A DNA stretch of 64,000 nucleotides, from contig CAVWXY010000003.1 in NCBI GenBank assembly GCA_963758945.1, positions 94,910 through 158,909 on the forward strand, in the 5' to 3' direction. The translations under genes were made by a program, and so were the position numbers. How positions within the stretch are numbered: position 1 is the stretch's first letter; each line of letters begins with the position of its first letter. Positions 63,640-64,000 of the stretch are shown here, piece by piece. Source of the stretch: VAZQ01 sp963758945. GTDB taxonomy: Bacteria; Pseudomonadota; Alphaproteobacteria; Rhizobiales; Xanthobacteraceae. Under the pieces are notes generated by a model. The model worked only from the letters and a program-made list of their open reading frames with translations. It made no database searches and had not been told where the DNA came from.

Positions 63640-64000
63640 GAATTTGAACCCTTCGATGGGATCACATCCGTCTCCCGAGCGAACCAGGCCGCGGCTTTTG
63701 AGAGGATGTCGCGCTCCAGCTTGAGCTGACGGTTCTCACGCCGAAGACGGTTGATCTCGTCGCGTTCCGCGGTCGTCGGGCCATCATCGCGCCGACCCTC
63801 GTCCCGCGCCGCTTGCGCGACCCAATTCCGGATCGTCTGAGCCGTCGGCTCAAACTCCTTCGCAAGGCTCTCCGGACTTCGCCCAGATCGAACCAGCTCG
63901 ATCATCTGACGCCGGAACTCCGGCGTGTAAGGTGCGTGCTTTCTGGCCATTGTGGACTCCTGCAACACAAATGTTCGGGTGTCCACCAAACCGGGGGAAC
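62690..64000 (-). mobile_element. IS3-family insertion sequence (second type), right edge at the window end
   Basis: The orfA-side end reads, from 64000 on the minus strand, GTTCCCCCGGTTTGGTGGAC, a typical IS3-group terminal repeat. An imperfect match (CGGAGGGGTGGTCA) near 62700 marks the other end. It contains orfA and orfB of a group different from the IS at 60452. Because the IS630 transposase is cut at this end, it most likely inserted into the IS630 copy. The target duplication cannot be checked, because the right flank is outside the window. Confidence 0.8.
63636..63950 (-). CDS. IS3-family transposase OrfA
   Basis: A 104-residue helix-turn-helix protein from the ATG at 63950: YTPEFRRQMIELVRSGRSPE, then SLAKEFEPTAQTIRNWVAQA, followed by a coiled-coil helix (INRLRRENRQLKLERDILSK). 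It binds the IS ends and, as part of OrfAB, guides the transposase. A stronger start further up is unlikely, because the terminal repeat lies there. Confidence 0.9.
   Translation of the reverse strand: MARKHAPYTPEFRRQMIELVRSGRSPESLAKEFEPTAQTIRNWVAQAARDEGRRDDGPTTAERDEINRLRRENRQLKLERDILSKAAAWFARETDVIPSKGSNS

Overview
The window reads as a chromosomal piece of a G+C-rich alphaproteobacterium of the order Hyphomicrobiales, most likely in or near the Bradyrhizobiaceae/Xanthobacteraceae. The grounds are the separate F1 operon atpHAGDC, the block proA-nadD-rsfS-rlmH-envC-ctpA-rppH, the many TctC-type binding proteins, and GC-rich palindromic intergenic repeats (types starting gtagcccgg and ending cgggctac, or carrying cttgacccgcg) of a kind I associate with this group. 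No rRNA, convincing tRNA or CRISPR array was seen.

Layout. 1-8.5 kb: a cut-off ABC permease, a 1 kb gene-free stretch, a membrane-anchored flavoprotein of visibly lower G+C, a small secreted protein, a complete group II intron, and an FAD-dependent fumarate-reductase-type oxidoreductase. 8.5-19.2 kb: a YfhO-type membrane protein, a ParE/RelE toxin-antitoxin pair that looks leaderless, a PuuE-type deacetylase, a TctC binding protein, an ArsR regulator followed by SRPBCC and DUF899 genes, a GST remnant, an RTX calcium-binding protein and a serine hydrolase. 19.4-28.8 kb: a four-gene RND multidrug efflux operon (NodT outer membrane factor, adaptor, two inner-membrane pumps, MdtABC-like). 28.9-46.7 kb: an accessory catabolic region with three cupin proteins, a His-rich EutA-like ATPase without EutBC, two thiamine-diphosphate enzymes, a UbiD-type decarboxylase, a class II aldolase-type decarboxylase, two substrate-binding proteins, a Rieske ferredoxin, a ferredoxin-reductase-like flavoprotein, an IclR regulator, an SDR, and an unrecognised protein with a tubulin/FtsZ-like C-terminal half. 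46.9-58.8 kb: the housekeeping block (proline and NAD synthesis, ribosome factors, cell separation, RNA pyrophosphohydrolase, ATP synthase F1). 59-64 kb: a DMT exporter, then a P-loop GTPase gene broken by an IS3 element with a 4-bp target duplication and truncated by an IS630 element that is itself cut by a second IS3 element.

Four genes (SRPBCC, first RND pump, solute-binding protein, atpD) carry single +1 shifts. Because atpD is normally single-copy and essential, and two of the four shifts sit exactly where GACTC (a GANTC, CcrM-methylation site) appears as GAACTC, I read them mainly as sequencing artefacts and annotate the genes as whole but frameshifted.

The most novel items are the broken GTPase locus, which restores a perfect reading frame when the IS is removed in thought, and the catabolic region built around the His-tailed EutA-like reactivase and two related ThDP enzymes, whose substrate I cannot name.
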